DNA of 64,000 nt from JBECKS01 sp964557005 (GTDB lineage: Bacteria > Pseudomonadota > Gammaproteobacteria > Pseudomonadales > JBECKS01), in NCBI GenBank assembly GCA_964557005.1, contig CAZKYI010000006.1, forward strand, positions 1 to 64,000. The letters are read 5' to 3'. Within the stretch, counting starts at the first letter, position 1; each line of letters begins with the position of its first letter. Of this stretch, positions 24,450 to 32,518 are shown piece after piece. Below the pieces are notes generated by a model. It ran no database searches and was not told the DNA's origin. It worked only from the letters and a program-made list of their open reading frames with translations. Both the position numbers and the translations under genes were made by a program.

Positions 24450-26264
24450 ATGTTGAAGTGGATTCGCTGGCCTGGTTTTATTGCCTTTCTTGCCATTGTC
24501 GGTTTGTTGTTTGCTTTTACTTATTTTTTCACTGGTGTTTTTATCAAAAACGCTATTGAGGAACATGGCAGTCAGGCTTTAGGTGCCAAGGTCGATGTGG
24601 AGTCGGTGCGCCTCACGCTCGATCCACTGGGATTTCGCATTGGTCGTATGCAGTTCACCAATCCCGATGCGCCGATGACCAATGCGGTTGAAGTCAAGGG
24701 CGCTGCCTTTGAAGTGGCGTTCTGGCACTTGTTTATGGGGCAGGTGATTGTTAATGAGTTGAGTGTGGACACCCTGCAGTTCAACACACCGCGCAAAACA
24801 TCGGGTGTGATTGTCAAGAAAGTAGCACCGCCTAAAGAGCCTGGAGTCATGGACGAAGTGATTGCCACGGCGATTGAGGAATTGCCTTCCGCCAGCGAAA
24901 TTCTGGCCAAAGAAACCCTGCTGACCGATGTGAAAAACGAAGAGTTGGAAAAACTCTATGAGCAAAAAAACAAGGAGCTCGATGCCTTGCGTGCAAACCT
25001 GGCCAGCAGTGCGCAGTTGAAAGCGTACCAAGATGAAATCCAGAAACTCACGTCGGGTAATTTAAAATCACTGGATGATTTTCGTCAGCGTCGTGCGCGA
25101 CTGAATGACATTCAGGACGAGCTTAAAAAAGAACGCGCCAAAATCGGTGAGCTGAAAGATGCCTATGGTGCTTCCTACAAGGAATTGAACAGCAAGTTGA
25201 AGGAAGTTAAAGATGCGCCTTCACAGGATTTGCGCAACTTGAAAAACAAATACAGTCTGGATGCCGACGGTGCTGCCAATATCTCGCAACTGTTGTTCGG
25301 TGGTGATACCGGAGAATGGACGAAACAGGCCTTGTACTGGTATGAGAAAGCGCAGCCCTATCTGGTTTCCGATGATGAGGACAAACCGGTTGAGCCGAAA
25401 CCGCAACGCGCCAAAGGGCGTTATATACATTTTGGCGGCGTGCAAACCTTGCCCGATTTTCTGTTGCGCGAAGCGCGTATTGATGTGTTGCTGGAGGCGG
25501 GACATCTGGATGCCAAGCTAACCAATGTCACCCATCAGCCGGAAATTCTGCGTAAACCCACACTGCTGGCGGTGAGTGGTACCCAGCTTAAAGGGTATGA
25601 CTCCATTCACCTGACGGCCGAGTTCAATCACATTAATCCCAAAAATACTTTCAACCGTGCCGATTTGCACATCAAGGCCATGCAGCTTGATGATTTTACT
25701 GTATCGGGTACGAGCAGTTTTCCTCTGAAACTGGCCAAGGCTAATACCGATATTGATACTGCTTTTCTGGTGAATCAGGGTGGTAGCATGGATTTGAAGG
25801 TCAAAGCCTTGTTCAGTGATGCGCAATTCAAAAGCGGTGCCAAATCCGGTGCGGCCAGACAAGTGGGGCAAGTGCTGGAAGGCATTCACGCCTTTGATAT
25901 TAACTTTGCCGCCAAAGGCAAGCTGAACAATCTCGATACTTCGTTAAACACCTCGCTTGAAAGGCAAATAAAAGAAGCCTTCAAAGACAGGATTGATGCC
26001 AAAAAAGCCGAGCTGGAAGCCGAGTTAAGAGCGAAATTACAGGCAAAAGTGGCTGAGAAAACAGGTGCCTACGGTAAGGACATCGAGCAATTGCTCAGTG
26101 GTCAGGGAGATCTGGATGCCAAACAGAAGCAGTTGGAGAACATGGCCAAGGCCAAACTGACTACCTGGGAAGAGCAGCAGAAAAAAGAAGCAGATGCCAA
26201 AAAAGCGGCTGAAAAGAAAAAAGCTGAAGATGCAGCCAAAGACAAGCTGAAAAAATTGTTTTAA
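24450..26264 (+). CDS. TIGR03545-family envelope protein
   Basis: A 604-residue protein with an N-terminal membrane anchor (about residues 7–32) and the remainder presumably periplasmic. The first part, VDVESVRLTLDPLGFRIGRMQFTNPDAPMTNAVEVKGAAF, resembles AsmA-type repeats. Residues about 155–260 form a coiled coil. A second AsmA-like stretch follows, and the C-terminus (about 575–604) is Lys/Ala-rich like TolA. It follows the TIGR03546 gene by 2 bases, with AGGAGGGG overlapping that stop. The AsmA-like character suggests lipid or lipoprotein handling between membranes, a family-based inference only. Confidence 0.8.
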   Translation: MLKWIRWPGFIAFLAIVGLLFAFTYFFTGVFIKNAIEEHGSQALGAKVDVESVRLTLDPLGFRIGRMQFTNPDAPMTNAVEVKGAAFEVAFWHLFMGQVIVNELSVDTLQFNTPRKTSGVIVKKVAPPKEPGVMDEVIATAIEELPSASEILAKETLLTDVKNEELEKLYEQKNKELDALRANLASSAQLKAYQDEIQKLTSGNLKSLDDFRQRRARLNDIQDELKKERAKIGELKDAYGASYKELNSKLKEVKDAPSQDLRNLKNKYSLDADGAANISQLLFGGDTGEWTKQALYWYEKAQPYLVSDDEDKPVEPKPQRAKGRYIHFGGVQTLPDFLLREARIDVLLEAGHLDAKLTNVTHQPEILRKPTLLAVSGTQLKGYDSIHLTAEFNHINPKNTFNRADLHIKAMQLDDFTVSGTSSFPLKLAKANTDIDTAFLVNQGGSMDLKVKALFSDAQFKSGAKSGAARQVGQVLEGIHAFDINFAAKGKLNNLDTSLNTSLERQIKEAFKDRIDAKKAELEAELRAKLQAKVAEKTGAYGKDIEQLLSGQGDLDAKQKQLENMAKAKLTTWEEQQKKEADAKKAAEKKKAEDAAKDKLKKLF

Positions 26265-26285
26265 TGGCTTCATTAAAATTGTTTG

Positions 26286-26329
26286 AGGAAGTTCTTTCAT
26301 GCTCGCAGTGCAAAAATGAACTTCCTTTT
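26286..26329 (+). terminator. Possible terminator after the TIGR03545 gene
   Basis: AGGAAGTTC (26286–26294) and GAACTTCCT (26318–26326) form a perfect 9-base stem with a 23-base loop, followed by TTT. The loop is long, so confidence is modest. Confidence 0.35.
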
Positions 26330-26430
26330 CCACCCAGGCCAATGCTTCGCTTTCATCCCAAAGCACGGATTCTGGTGCCAATAATTTTTCATACAGTACA
26401 AAGCTTGTTATAGAGCTTGTCATAAGAAGT

Positions 26431-26462
26431 GCGCGTGAATTTAATAAAAATCTCGCGCTTTT
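26431..26462 (+). terminator. Possible second terminator before the amidohydrolase gene
   Basis: GCGCG (26431–26435) and CGCGC (26454–26458) pair across an AT-rich 18-base loop and are followed by TTTT. The rest of the 259-base gap shows no gene; a minus-strand frame there runs antisense into the previous gene and is not supported. Confidence 0.3.
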
Positions 26463-26523
26463 GAGGTAGGTAAGTGTTAGCGGAATTAGCTAATGTATTG
26501 AAAAACACCAAGAGAAAAGCACC

Positions 26524-27393
26524 ATGCCAATGCCCAGCAATATAAAAATTATTGATCTCATGCTCAATGTACCAGGTGAAGACAACAGCACCTGGTACGA
26601 TTTCATCAAACCACTTTTGATGGATGAGGAATCACGCATGATGTTTAAAATGCCTGCGCAATATATGTTCAAGGACATTCCCGATACTGGCAAAAAAGAA
26701 GACTACATTGCCTATACCATTGAGCTGCTCGACAAATTCAATATTGAACGCGCCATGTCGGGGTTTGATGATCATAACGAAGTGACCAGGGAAGCACTCA
26801 AGCGTTACCCTGAGCGTTTTTTTGCTTCTTATGAAGCGAACCCGAATCTGGGTATGGAAGAAGTGCGTAAAATTAAACGCCTGCATAAAGAATATGGTAT
26901 TAAGGCAGTAACCGCTTTCCCTTCGGGACTACTTCCGCAAGTACCCTTGAGTGATAAAAAATGGTATCCCGTTTATGCCGCGTGTGTAGAGCTGGATATT
27001 CCTTTTTGCCCTTGTGTGGGTGTGCCGGGTCCACGCTTGCCGATGGAGCCACAAAAAGTGGATCAGCTTGATGAAATCTGCTGGTTCTTTCCTGAGTTAA
27101 AAGTTGTTATGCGTCATGGTGCAGAACCTTGGGAAGATTTGGCAGTAAAACTCATGATTAAATATCCCAATCTGTATTACATGACTTCCGCTTTCGTTCC
27201 CAAACATTATCCCAAAGCGATTATTGATTACGCCAATACACGTGGTGCCGACAAAATCATGTATGCAGGGTATTTCCCTATGGGCTTGAGCCTCGACAGA
27301 ATTTTCAAGGACATGCCCAATGTACCTTTTAAAGATGAAGTGTGGCCGAAGTTCTTGCGGGAAAATGCGATAAGGGTGTTTAAGCTGGATTAA
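26524..27393 (+). CDS. Amidohydrolase-2 family protein lacking canonical HxH
   Basis: A 289-residue TIM-barrel protein of the amidohydrolase-2 (ACMSD-like) type. It shows FFASYEANPNLGMEEVRKIKRLHKEYGIKAVTAFPSG, a CPCVGVPGPRLPMEP segment, VVMRHGAEPWEDLAVKLM and a C-terminal SLDRIFKDMPNVPFKDEVWPKFLRENAIRVFKL. The first-strand His-x-His is replaced (IIDLMLNVPG), so metal binding may be altered. Decarboxylation or C–C bond hydrolysis is the usual chemistry of the group. It stands next to acyl-CoA-type catabolic genes; its 3' end overlaps the convergent DUF6285 gene by 14 bases. Confidence 0.75.
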   Translation: MPMPSNIKIIDLMLNVPGEDNSTWYDFIKPLLMDEESRMMFKMPAQYMFKDIPDTGKKEDYIAYTIELLDKFNIERAMSGFDDHNEVTREALKRYPERFFASYEANPNLGMEEVRKIKRLHKEYGIKAVTAFPSGLLPQVPLSDKKWYPVYAACVELDIPFCPCVGVPGPRLPMEPQKVDQLDEICWFFPELKVVMRHGAEPWEDLAVKLMIKYPNLYYMTSAFVPKHYPKAIIDYANTRGADKIMYAGYFPMGLSLDRIFKDMPNVPFKDEVWPKFLRENAIRVFKLD

Positions 27394-27760
27394 GTTCCTT
27401 CTGATAACTCACATAACGCGGGTTATCCACCGACAGTTTATCCAAAGTGGTTTGCCACAAGTGGGCGACGAGTGCTTCATTTTTATCATTGAAGCTGCCC
27501 GCATCAATGGCCTGGCAAAGCTCGTGATTCAGCGCAAGCACATCAGTGGTTTCACTGCTTAATAAAGCCTGCAAACGTGAGCGTACCTGCACAGAAATTT
27601 CATCGCCGGTTTCAAGTTCGCGCTCAAGCATTTTGATGACATTGATGGCAACACGCGTATTAAACCCCAAGTGCCCATGAAGTTCGGGTAGTAGTTTTTC
27701 TTCCATAAATTCCCGCACGGCACCGAGTAATTCTATTTTTCGTGGACGATCAAATGGCAT
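27380..27760 (-). CDS. DUF6285-type small protein
   Basis: A 126-residue helical protein: RPRKIELLGAVREFMEEKLLPELHGHLGFNTRVAINVIKMLERELE. It is of the type commonly encoded beside ACAD10-like phosphotransferases and acyl-CoA dehydrogenases. Its function is unknown; a partner or chaperone role for the neighbouring kinase is inferred from conserved adjacency. It follows the kinase gene by 13 bases in the same direction and overlaps the end of the amidohydrolase gene. Confidence 0.65.
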   Translation of the reverse strand: MPFDRPRKIELLGAVREFMEEKLLPELHGHLGFNTRVAINVIKMLERELETGDEISVQVRSRLQALLSSETTDVLALNHELCQAIDAGSFNDKNEALVAHLWQTTLDKLSVDNPRYVSYQKELNPA

Positions 27761-27773
27761 GGGTGACTCCTTG

Positions 27774-28763
27774 TTATCTCGGTGCGATTAAACGCAGCAA
27801 ATCGATTTCGGTTTCAGACACCCGCCGACCAATCGCAGCACGTTCCACTGAACGAATATGGCTACGTAAATGTGCGAAGGTCTGGTATAAACAAATCACG
27901 CCCCATTTGAAGGTGCCAAATACTTCCCAAAATTTAACAGTGTCTGCATTCACACGGTGGCCACTGGCCTTCTCATAAGCAGCAAACAAATCTTCGCGTT
28001 GACCAAAGCCGCCTACGGGCTTGTCGATTTCACCGAAGCGCCATGAATTTACGCACAACCAACCTAAATCTTCCATTGGGTCGCCTGTGTGGCTCAGTTC
28101 CCAATCAAGCACGGTCTTTATACCGTTTTCATTGACAATAAAATTACCATTACGAAAATCACCATGAACCAAGCGTGGTGCTTGTTCTTTTGGCAAGTGA
28201 GCGGCCAGCCATTGACAGGCCAGATTAAAAACAGGAACAGGCTCGCCGAAAGATTCATATAGCGCCTTCATTTGTTTTAACTGTGGCTCGGCGCGCTGGT
28301 CGGGCAGTTGGGGTAGTTTGGTAATATCGATGGCATGAATGGTGGCAAGAATTTCACCACATTGTGCCGCCATGATTTCACGTGCCTTGCTGAATAAGTC
28401 ATCACGCAAGATTTTCCGCGCAATCGTTTCACCCTGATGGCGTTCCATAACATAACCATTACCCAGGCCATCATGCGGGTTTAATTTATAAATGACTTTC
28501 GCAACGGGTACACCCGCCTGATAAGCTATTTCCTGTAACGCGGCTTCTGTGCTTTTGGTAATACCTGCGCCAAAGGCAACGTCGTCAGTGCTGCTACTGC
28601 GTAGTATCAGTTCCTGCTTTTCAGAACCTGTCACAACATCAAACAACCAGGTTTCTGCGGACGCGCCGCCTGAAAGCGGAGTGAGATTTTCTACTTTGCT
28701 CGCGTCTGCATTGTTGCAGAAAATTTTTTCGAGTTGGCTTTGTATGTTTTGTTGACGATTCAT
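27774..28763 (-). CDS. APH-type phosphotransferase (ACAD10-like)
   Basis: A 329-residue aminoglycoside-phosphotransferase-fold kinase. The ATP-site and catalytic motifs are visible: LSGGASAETWLFDV, the Brenner-type LVHGDFRNGNFIVNENGIKTVLDWELSHTGDPMEDLGWL. In human ACAD10/11 this fold is fused to an acyl-CoA dehydrogenase and phosphorylates 4-hydroxy fatty acids. A similar hydroxyacyl-CoA role is likely here because acyl-CoA dehydrogenases are encoded 4 kb away. Operon with the DUF6285 gene downstream and the DUF7065-like gene 8 bases upstream. Confidence 0.85.
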   Translation of the reverse strand: MNRQQNIQSQLEKIFCNNADASKVENLTPLSGGASAETWLFDVVTGSEKQELILRSSSTDDVAFGAGITKSTEAALQEIAYQAGVPVAKVIYKLNPHDGLGNGYVMERHQGETIARKILRDDLFSKAREIMAAQCGEILATIHAIDITKLPQLPDQRAEPQLKQMKALYESFGEPVPVFNLACQWLAAHLPKEQAPRLVHGDFRNGNFIVNENGIKTVLDWELSHTGDPMEDLGWLCVNSWRFGEIDKPVGGFGQREDLFAAYEKASGHRVNADTVKFWEVFGTFKWGVICLYQTFAHLRSHIRSVERAAIGRRVSETEIDLLRLIAPR

Positions 28764-28771
28764 GGTTGTTC

Positions 28772-29815
28772 TTAGCAGGCTTTACCTACTGGCACATCGT
28801 CAATGATTTGATCGAGGTATTCCGACATGCCAATGCCGCGCATGCCCTCACAGAAATATTCAGTCATCGCTTCGGTAATGCGTGTATTTAACACCGTACC
28901 ATCAGGGCTTTGACGACGATTTCGCAAAGGAATCAGGGATAAATTCTTTCCGGTAACCAGATAGTCACGCTCGGCAGTTTTTGCCTGAATCGTCATGCTT
29001 TGCTGAAAAAAGCGTTCGTCGTATTCGGTTTTAATACTACCGTCGATAATGTTTTTGTAAACTTTTTCGCCATTTTCGTTTTTGTCGAGCACCATGCCCC
29101 ACACATTGGTTTTGCCGTTGGCCATAGTCACCACAGAAATGTTGAGCGCGAAATCTTCGGTAAAGCTCATCGGCATCCAGCGATACCAATAAATGTTCTG
29201 CCAGTAGCGTGGCCCCCATGAATGATCGCGCAAGCCCAAACCTTTCAAGTGCCAGCTTTGCGTACCAATTTTGATGGTGCCTTCACCACGCACATGCGCT
29301 TCATAGTGTGCACGTGCAAAAGATTCTTCAGCTTTTTCTTCAAATCTGGAACCATCTTCATTCACTTTCTCACCACCATAAATGGGTGAAACGTCGTAGA
29401 AATCGATGCTGACTTCAGATTTAACAACAGGATTATTGGCGAAAGCTTTTTTGGGATCGGCCATTTCGCTTGGGTCTTTCAGCATACAAACTGAACCGGC
29501 ATAAGTGACGCGCAGGTGTTTGAAAGGCTCAATCACTTCAAAGCGTAAACCACCGGCGTTGAGTTCATCGTTATTACTGATTTCAGGCCGTTTGAACATA
29601 AAAGCCACCGTACCATCGGGCAAATAAATGCACACCGTCATTTCGGCATGGCCTTCGTTGGGGCGATTCCCCACGCGAAACCAGCCACCCATGTTTTGTT
29701 GGTGATCGAACACATTGATGTACATGCTTTCGTTGAAATTGGTTTCAGCTTCGATGGGGTGGTTATATTCGTCTTTGGGTTCAAGGCGAAATCGGGTTGT
29801 GCTTCCGTGTTCCAT
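28772..29815 (-). CDS. DUF7064/7065-like protein, AttH-type fold
   Basis: A 347-residue cytoplasmic protein, beta-rich, with FNESMYINVFDHQQNMGGWFRVGNRPNEG near the start. Later it shows GLGLRDHSWGPRYWQNIYWYRWM, resembling the AttH/hydroxyneurosporene-synthase-like (lipocalin-like) fold. Relatives are co-encoded with terpene, steroid or hydrocarbon catabolic genes. Enzymatic activity is unknown. It is the first gene of a three-gene minus operon and is divergent from the Fic gene, with one Fic-associated palindrome (29884–29910) in the shared region. Confidence 0.65.
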   Translation of the reverse strand: MEHGSTTRFRLEPKDEYNHPIEAETNFNESMYINVFDHQQNMGGWFRVGNRPNEGHAEMTVCIYLPDGTVAFMFKRPEISNNDELNAGGLRFEVIEPFKHLRVTYAGSVCMLKDPSEMADPKKAFANNPVVKSEVSIDFYDVSPIYGGEKVNEDGSRFEEKAEESFARAHYEAHVRGEGTIKIGTQSWHLKGLGLRDHSWGPRYWQNIYWYRWMPMSFTEDFALNISVVTMANGKTNVWGMVLDKNENGEKVYKNIIDGSIKTEYDERFFQQSMTIQAKTAERDYLVTGKNLSLIPLRNRRQSPDGTVLNTRITEAMTEYFCEGMRGIGMSEYLDQIIDDVPVGKAC

Positions 29816-29883
29816 GATGATGTGCTCCAGTGGCTGTGTGGAAAAACAGTATAGCTTGGGCTATAGGGGCAATCTATCCAATT

Positions 29884-29910
29884 GCGCCAAATAAAACTTT
29901 TATATGGCGC
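29884..29910. promoter_or_regulatory. 27-bp palindrome upstream of the Fic gene
   Basis: Left arm GCGCCAAATAAAA and right arm TTTTATATGGCGC flank a central C; 12 of 13 positions pair. It lies 34 bases before the Fic ATG and within the divergent control region. Extra CGCCAT half-sites follow at 29925 and 29937. The same palindrome recurs inside the gene at 30326–30352. Confidence 0.65.
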
Positions 29911-29943
29911 GATTCTAATTATTACGCCATAATAAGCGCCATT

Positions 29944-31347
29944 ATGCCAAAACATGTTTCTTCCGAAGAATTACAGCTTGTTACTGATGCGGTAGCTGCC
30001 TTTCCCGATGGTGCCTCGCTTAAGCAGTTGTTTGCTTATCTTGGTGATGCTGTATCTATGCGTACCTTGCAGCGCAGGCTGGCAACTCTGGTTGCACAGG
30101 GTGCTCTGAAAAGTGAAGGAAAAGGGGCAAAAACCCGTTATTTTTCAGTTGCTTTTGTGCATAGAGCTTCTGTGCCGATGGGGGTGAGGGAGCCTGTTGA
30201 GGGATACAGGTCGAATCAACGGTTTTCGTTGTCTGTCGCTGGCCGCGAAGTGCAGGCAGCAGTGAGTTTGCCTTTGGCAAAACGCAAGAAGGTGGGGTAT
30301 CAGGCCGAGTTTCTGAAAGGCTATCGCGCCAATAAAAATTTTTATTTGGCGCAATCGGTGCGTAAAAGGCTGGCTGAACTGGGAAGTTCACCCTTGGAAG
30401 ACAGACCGGCAGGCACTTATGCGCGGCAAATCTACAACCGTTTATTGATTGATTTGTCGTGGAATTCCAGTCGGCTGGAAGGTAATACCTATTCCTTGCT
30501 GGAAACCGAGCGCCTGTTACAGGCGGGGGATATTGCGGAAGGTAAGGACATACTGGAAACGCAGATGTTGCTCAATCACAAGGCTGCTATTGAATTGCTG
30601 GTGGAGCAGGCTGACGAGATTGGTTTTAACGCTTACACCATTAAAAACCTGCATGCACTGCTTTCGGAAAACCTGCTCTCTGATTTACAGGCGGAAGGGC
30701 GTTTGCGTACTCATGCGGTGGGTATTAGTGGCAGTGTATTTCAGCCTCTGGATATTCCGCAGCAAATTGAAGATGGATTTAATCGTTTTCTGCTTACGGC
30801 CAATGTTATTGATGATCCAATTGAAGCTGCGTTTTTTGCGATGGTGCATTTGCCATATCTGCAAGCGTTTGATGATGTGAATAAACGGGTTTCGCGGCTT
30901 GCGGCCAATATTCCCCTGATTCGTCATAACCTGTGCCCTTTATCGTTTGTCGATGTGCCTGACGATTTGTATGTGCAGGGCTTGTTAGGCGTGTATGAGT
31001 TAAACAGGGTGGAATTGCTGGTCGATGTGTTTGTGTGGGCCTACGAGCGTTCATGTGCACGTTATTCCCAGCTCAGGCAAACGCTGGGGCAGCCAGATGC
31101 GTTCCGTTTGCAGCACAAGGCGGCAATGTCACACCTCATTGGCGAGGTGGTACTGCAAGGTATGAATAAAAAACAGGCCAGCGCCTATGTGAACCAGTAT
31201 GCAAAAGCCAGAGTGCATTCAAGTGAACAGATGCGTTTTCGTGAAGCAGTAGAAACCGAGTTGTTAGGTTTGCACGAGGGGAATATTGCACGTTACCGTT
31301 TACGCCCTTCGCAATTCAAAACGTGGCATGGAAAGTGGGAAGATTGA
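29944..31347 (+). CDS. Fic-domain AMP-transferase with N-terminal winged helix
   Basis: A 467-residue protein. Residues about 1–65 form a winged helix (VTDAVAAFPDGASLKQLFAYL, then MRTLQRRLATLVAQGALKSEGKGAKTRYF). The Fic core follows, with the active loop HLPYLQAFDDVNKRVSR near residue 302. This is the Asn-Lys-Arg variant instead of the usual Gly-Asn-Gly-Arg. The inhibitory motif SSRLEGN near residue 175 matches the (S/T)xxxE(G/N) helix that obstructs the ATP site, so self-inhibition is expected. Target unknown. ATG at 29944 is used; a longer frame back to 29830 crosses the palindrome. The DNA-binding domain and the two palindromes together suggest direct autoregulation. Confidence 0.87.
   Translation: MPKHVSSEELQLVTDAVAAFPDGASLKQLFAYLGDAVSMRTLQRRLATLVAQGALKSEGKGAKTRYFSVAFVHRASVPMGVREPVEGYRSNQRFSLSVAGREVQAAVSLPLAKRKKVGYQAEFLKGYRANKNFYLAQSVRKRLAELGSSPLEDRPAGTYARQIYNRLLIDLSWNSSRLEGNTYSLLETERLLQAGDIAEGKDILETQMLLNHKAAIELLVEQADEIGFNAYTIKNLHALLSENLLSDLQAEGRLRTHAVGISGSVFQPLDIPQQIEDGFNRFLLTANVIDDPIEAAFFAMVHLPYLQAFDDVNKRVSRLAANIPLIRHNLCPLSFVDVPDDLYVQGLLGVYELNRVELLVDVFVWAYERSCARYSQLRQTLGQPDAFRLQHKAAMSHLIGEVVLQGMNKKQASAYVNQYAKARVHSSEQMRFREAVETELLGLHEGNIARYRLRPSQFKTWHGKWED
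30326..30352. promoter_or_regulatory. Second 27-bp palindrome, inside the Fic gene
   Basis: Arms GCGCCAATAAAAA and TTTTATTTGGCGC around a central T, in the coding region for residues about 128–137. The right arm read backwards equals the left arm of the upstream site exactly (GCGCCAAATAAAA). The centres are 442 bases apart, near 42 helical turns at 10.5 bases each. Confidence 0.6.
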
Positions 31348-31379
31348 AAGACTTTGACTACAGAGTGAAGCAGCTAGCC

Positions 31380-31640
31380 TCATTTTTCATCATCTGATTC
31401 ATTTGACCACTTTATTTCAAATTCGATTTCTTCACTTGAGCCGTCCCTTTCATATTCAATATTAAATTGGGCATTGTGCGGTATATAAATTTTTTCGCCT
31501 GCAAATTTAATTGCAAAGGCTTCATTTTTTTCGAGTGCATCGGCCAAACGCCTTAATCTGAAAGCAAACTCCAAAGCCGAATAGCCTTTTTTAATTTCGC
31601 ATTCATCTGCTTCCATCGTTGCCTCCAGATTTTCTGTCAC
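31380..31640 (-). CDS. Amphi-Trp domain protein
   Basis: An 86-residue acidic protein with the amphi-Trp pattern: YSALEFAFRLRRLADALEKNEAFAIKFAGEKIYIPHNAQFNIEYERDG and a final EFEIKWSNE with the conserved Trp. Its function is unknown. It starts 12 bases after rlmH and is the last gene of the nine-gene minus run; it converges on the Fic gene with 32 bases between. Confidence 0.72.
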   Translation of the reverse strand: MTENLEATMEADECEIKKGYSALEFAFRLRRLADALEKNEAFAIKFAGEKIYIPHNAQFNIEYERDGSSEEIEFEIKWSNESDDEK

Positions 31641-31652
31641 ATGGACAAAGAG

Positions 31653-32120
31653 TTATTTGTGATAGGGGTGCCCTTTTAGAATACATTGAGCGCGGTAGAG
31701 TTGTTCTGCCAATACAATGCGCACCAAAGGGTGGGGTAAAGTAAGTTTGGAAAGTGACAGTGTTTGATTGGCACGTTGCAGGCAGCTTTCATCGAGCCCT
31801 TCAGGGCTACCAATCAGAAGTACAATGTTTTTACCGAGGTTCTGCCAGTTTTCCATATGTTGCGCCAGGCCTTCGCTGCTGGTTTGTTTGCCTTCAATAC
31901 AGAGTGCAACTACCCAATCTTCTCTTTGACAACAGGCAAGCATGGCCTTGCTTTCTTTTTCAATCAGGCGTTTGACATCGGCATTTTTGCTGCGGGTATT
32001 GAGCGGAATGTCGATAAATTCTACCTGAGTGCTGTTATCAAAGCGTTTGAGAAATTCCTCGCAGCCCGTTTGCACCCAGTCGGGCATTTTGTTAGCGGGT
32101 GAAACAATTTTAATTTTCAT
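31653..32120 (-). CDS. rlmH: 23S rRNA pseudouridine1915 N3-methyltransferase
   Basis: A 155-residue SPOUT methyltransferase modifying pseudouridine 1915 in helix 69 of 23S rRNA on the 70S ribosome. Family marks are VVALCIEGKQTSSEGLAQHMENW, the knot segment IVLLIGSPEGLDESC and the C-terminal LTLPHPLVRIVLAEQLYRAQCILKGHPYHK. It overlaps rsfS by 4 bases, giving the conserved nadD–rsfS–rlmH order. Confidence 0.96.
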   Translation of the reverse strand: MKIKIVSPANKMPDWVQTGCEEFLKRFDNSTQVEFIDIPLNTRSKNADVKRLIEKESKAMLACCQREDWVVALCIEGKQTSSEGLAQHMENWQNLGKNIVLLIGSPEGLDESCLQRANQTLSLSKLTLPHPLVRIVLAEQLYRAQCILKGHPYHK

Positions 32121-32518
32121 TGCTCGCTACGGAAATCGTCAGGGCGATGTGTCCAGAGTTTTTCCAGTTCGTAATGATTGCGTGTGTGTTCCTGCATCAC
32201 ATGTACCACCACATCGCCAAAATCAATCAGAATCCATTCGCTGCTGTCTTGCCCTTCGCTGCCAAAAATGTCGAAATGATTTTGTTTGCCATGTTCCATC
32301 ACGAAATCCGCGACAGCTTTTACATGGCGATTGGAAGAGCCGCTGGCAATCACCATGATGTCGGTGACATTGGAAATACCTTTCACATCGATAAACACGA
32401 TATTGAGTGCTTTCATTTCATCAAGTGCATGCCCCACACATTGGCAGAGTTTGAGTGTGCTTTCATGTTCGGGTAATTTGGAAAGATAACGGCTTAAATC
32501 AAAAACAGATTTACTCAT
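32117..32518 (-). CDS. rsfS: Ribosomal silencing factor RsfS
   Basis: A 133-residue protein of the RsfS/Iojap family that binds L14 on the large subunit and blocks subunit joining in starvation. Typical wording: ALNIVFIDVKGISNVTDIMVIASGSSNRHVKAVADFV and DSSEWILIDFGDVVVHVMQEHTRNHYELEKLW. The N-terminus is extended by about 20 residues relative to short forms. Overlaps nadD and rlmH by 4 bases on each side. Confidence 0.96.
   Translation of the reverse strand: MSKSVFDLSRYLSKLPEHESTLKLCQCVGHALDEMKALNIVFIDVKGISNVTDIMVIASGSSNRHVKAVADFVMEHGKQNHFDIFGSEGQDSSEWILIDFGDVVVHVMQEHTRNHYELEKLWTHRPDDFRSEQ

Noticed and set aside
26037..26423. Minus-strand frame beginning MTSSITSFVLYEKLLAPES
   Set aside because: Most of it lies antisense to the TIGR03545 gene, no ribosome site or family is visible, and the outside part contains a hairpin.
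29830..29943. Longer N-terminus of the Fic protein
   Set aside because: The added residues are translated palindrome and promoter DNA; the winged helix begins after ATG 29944.
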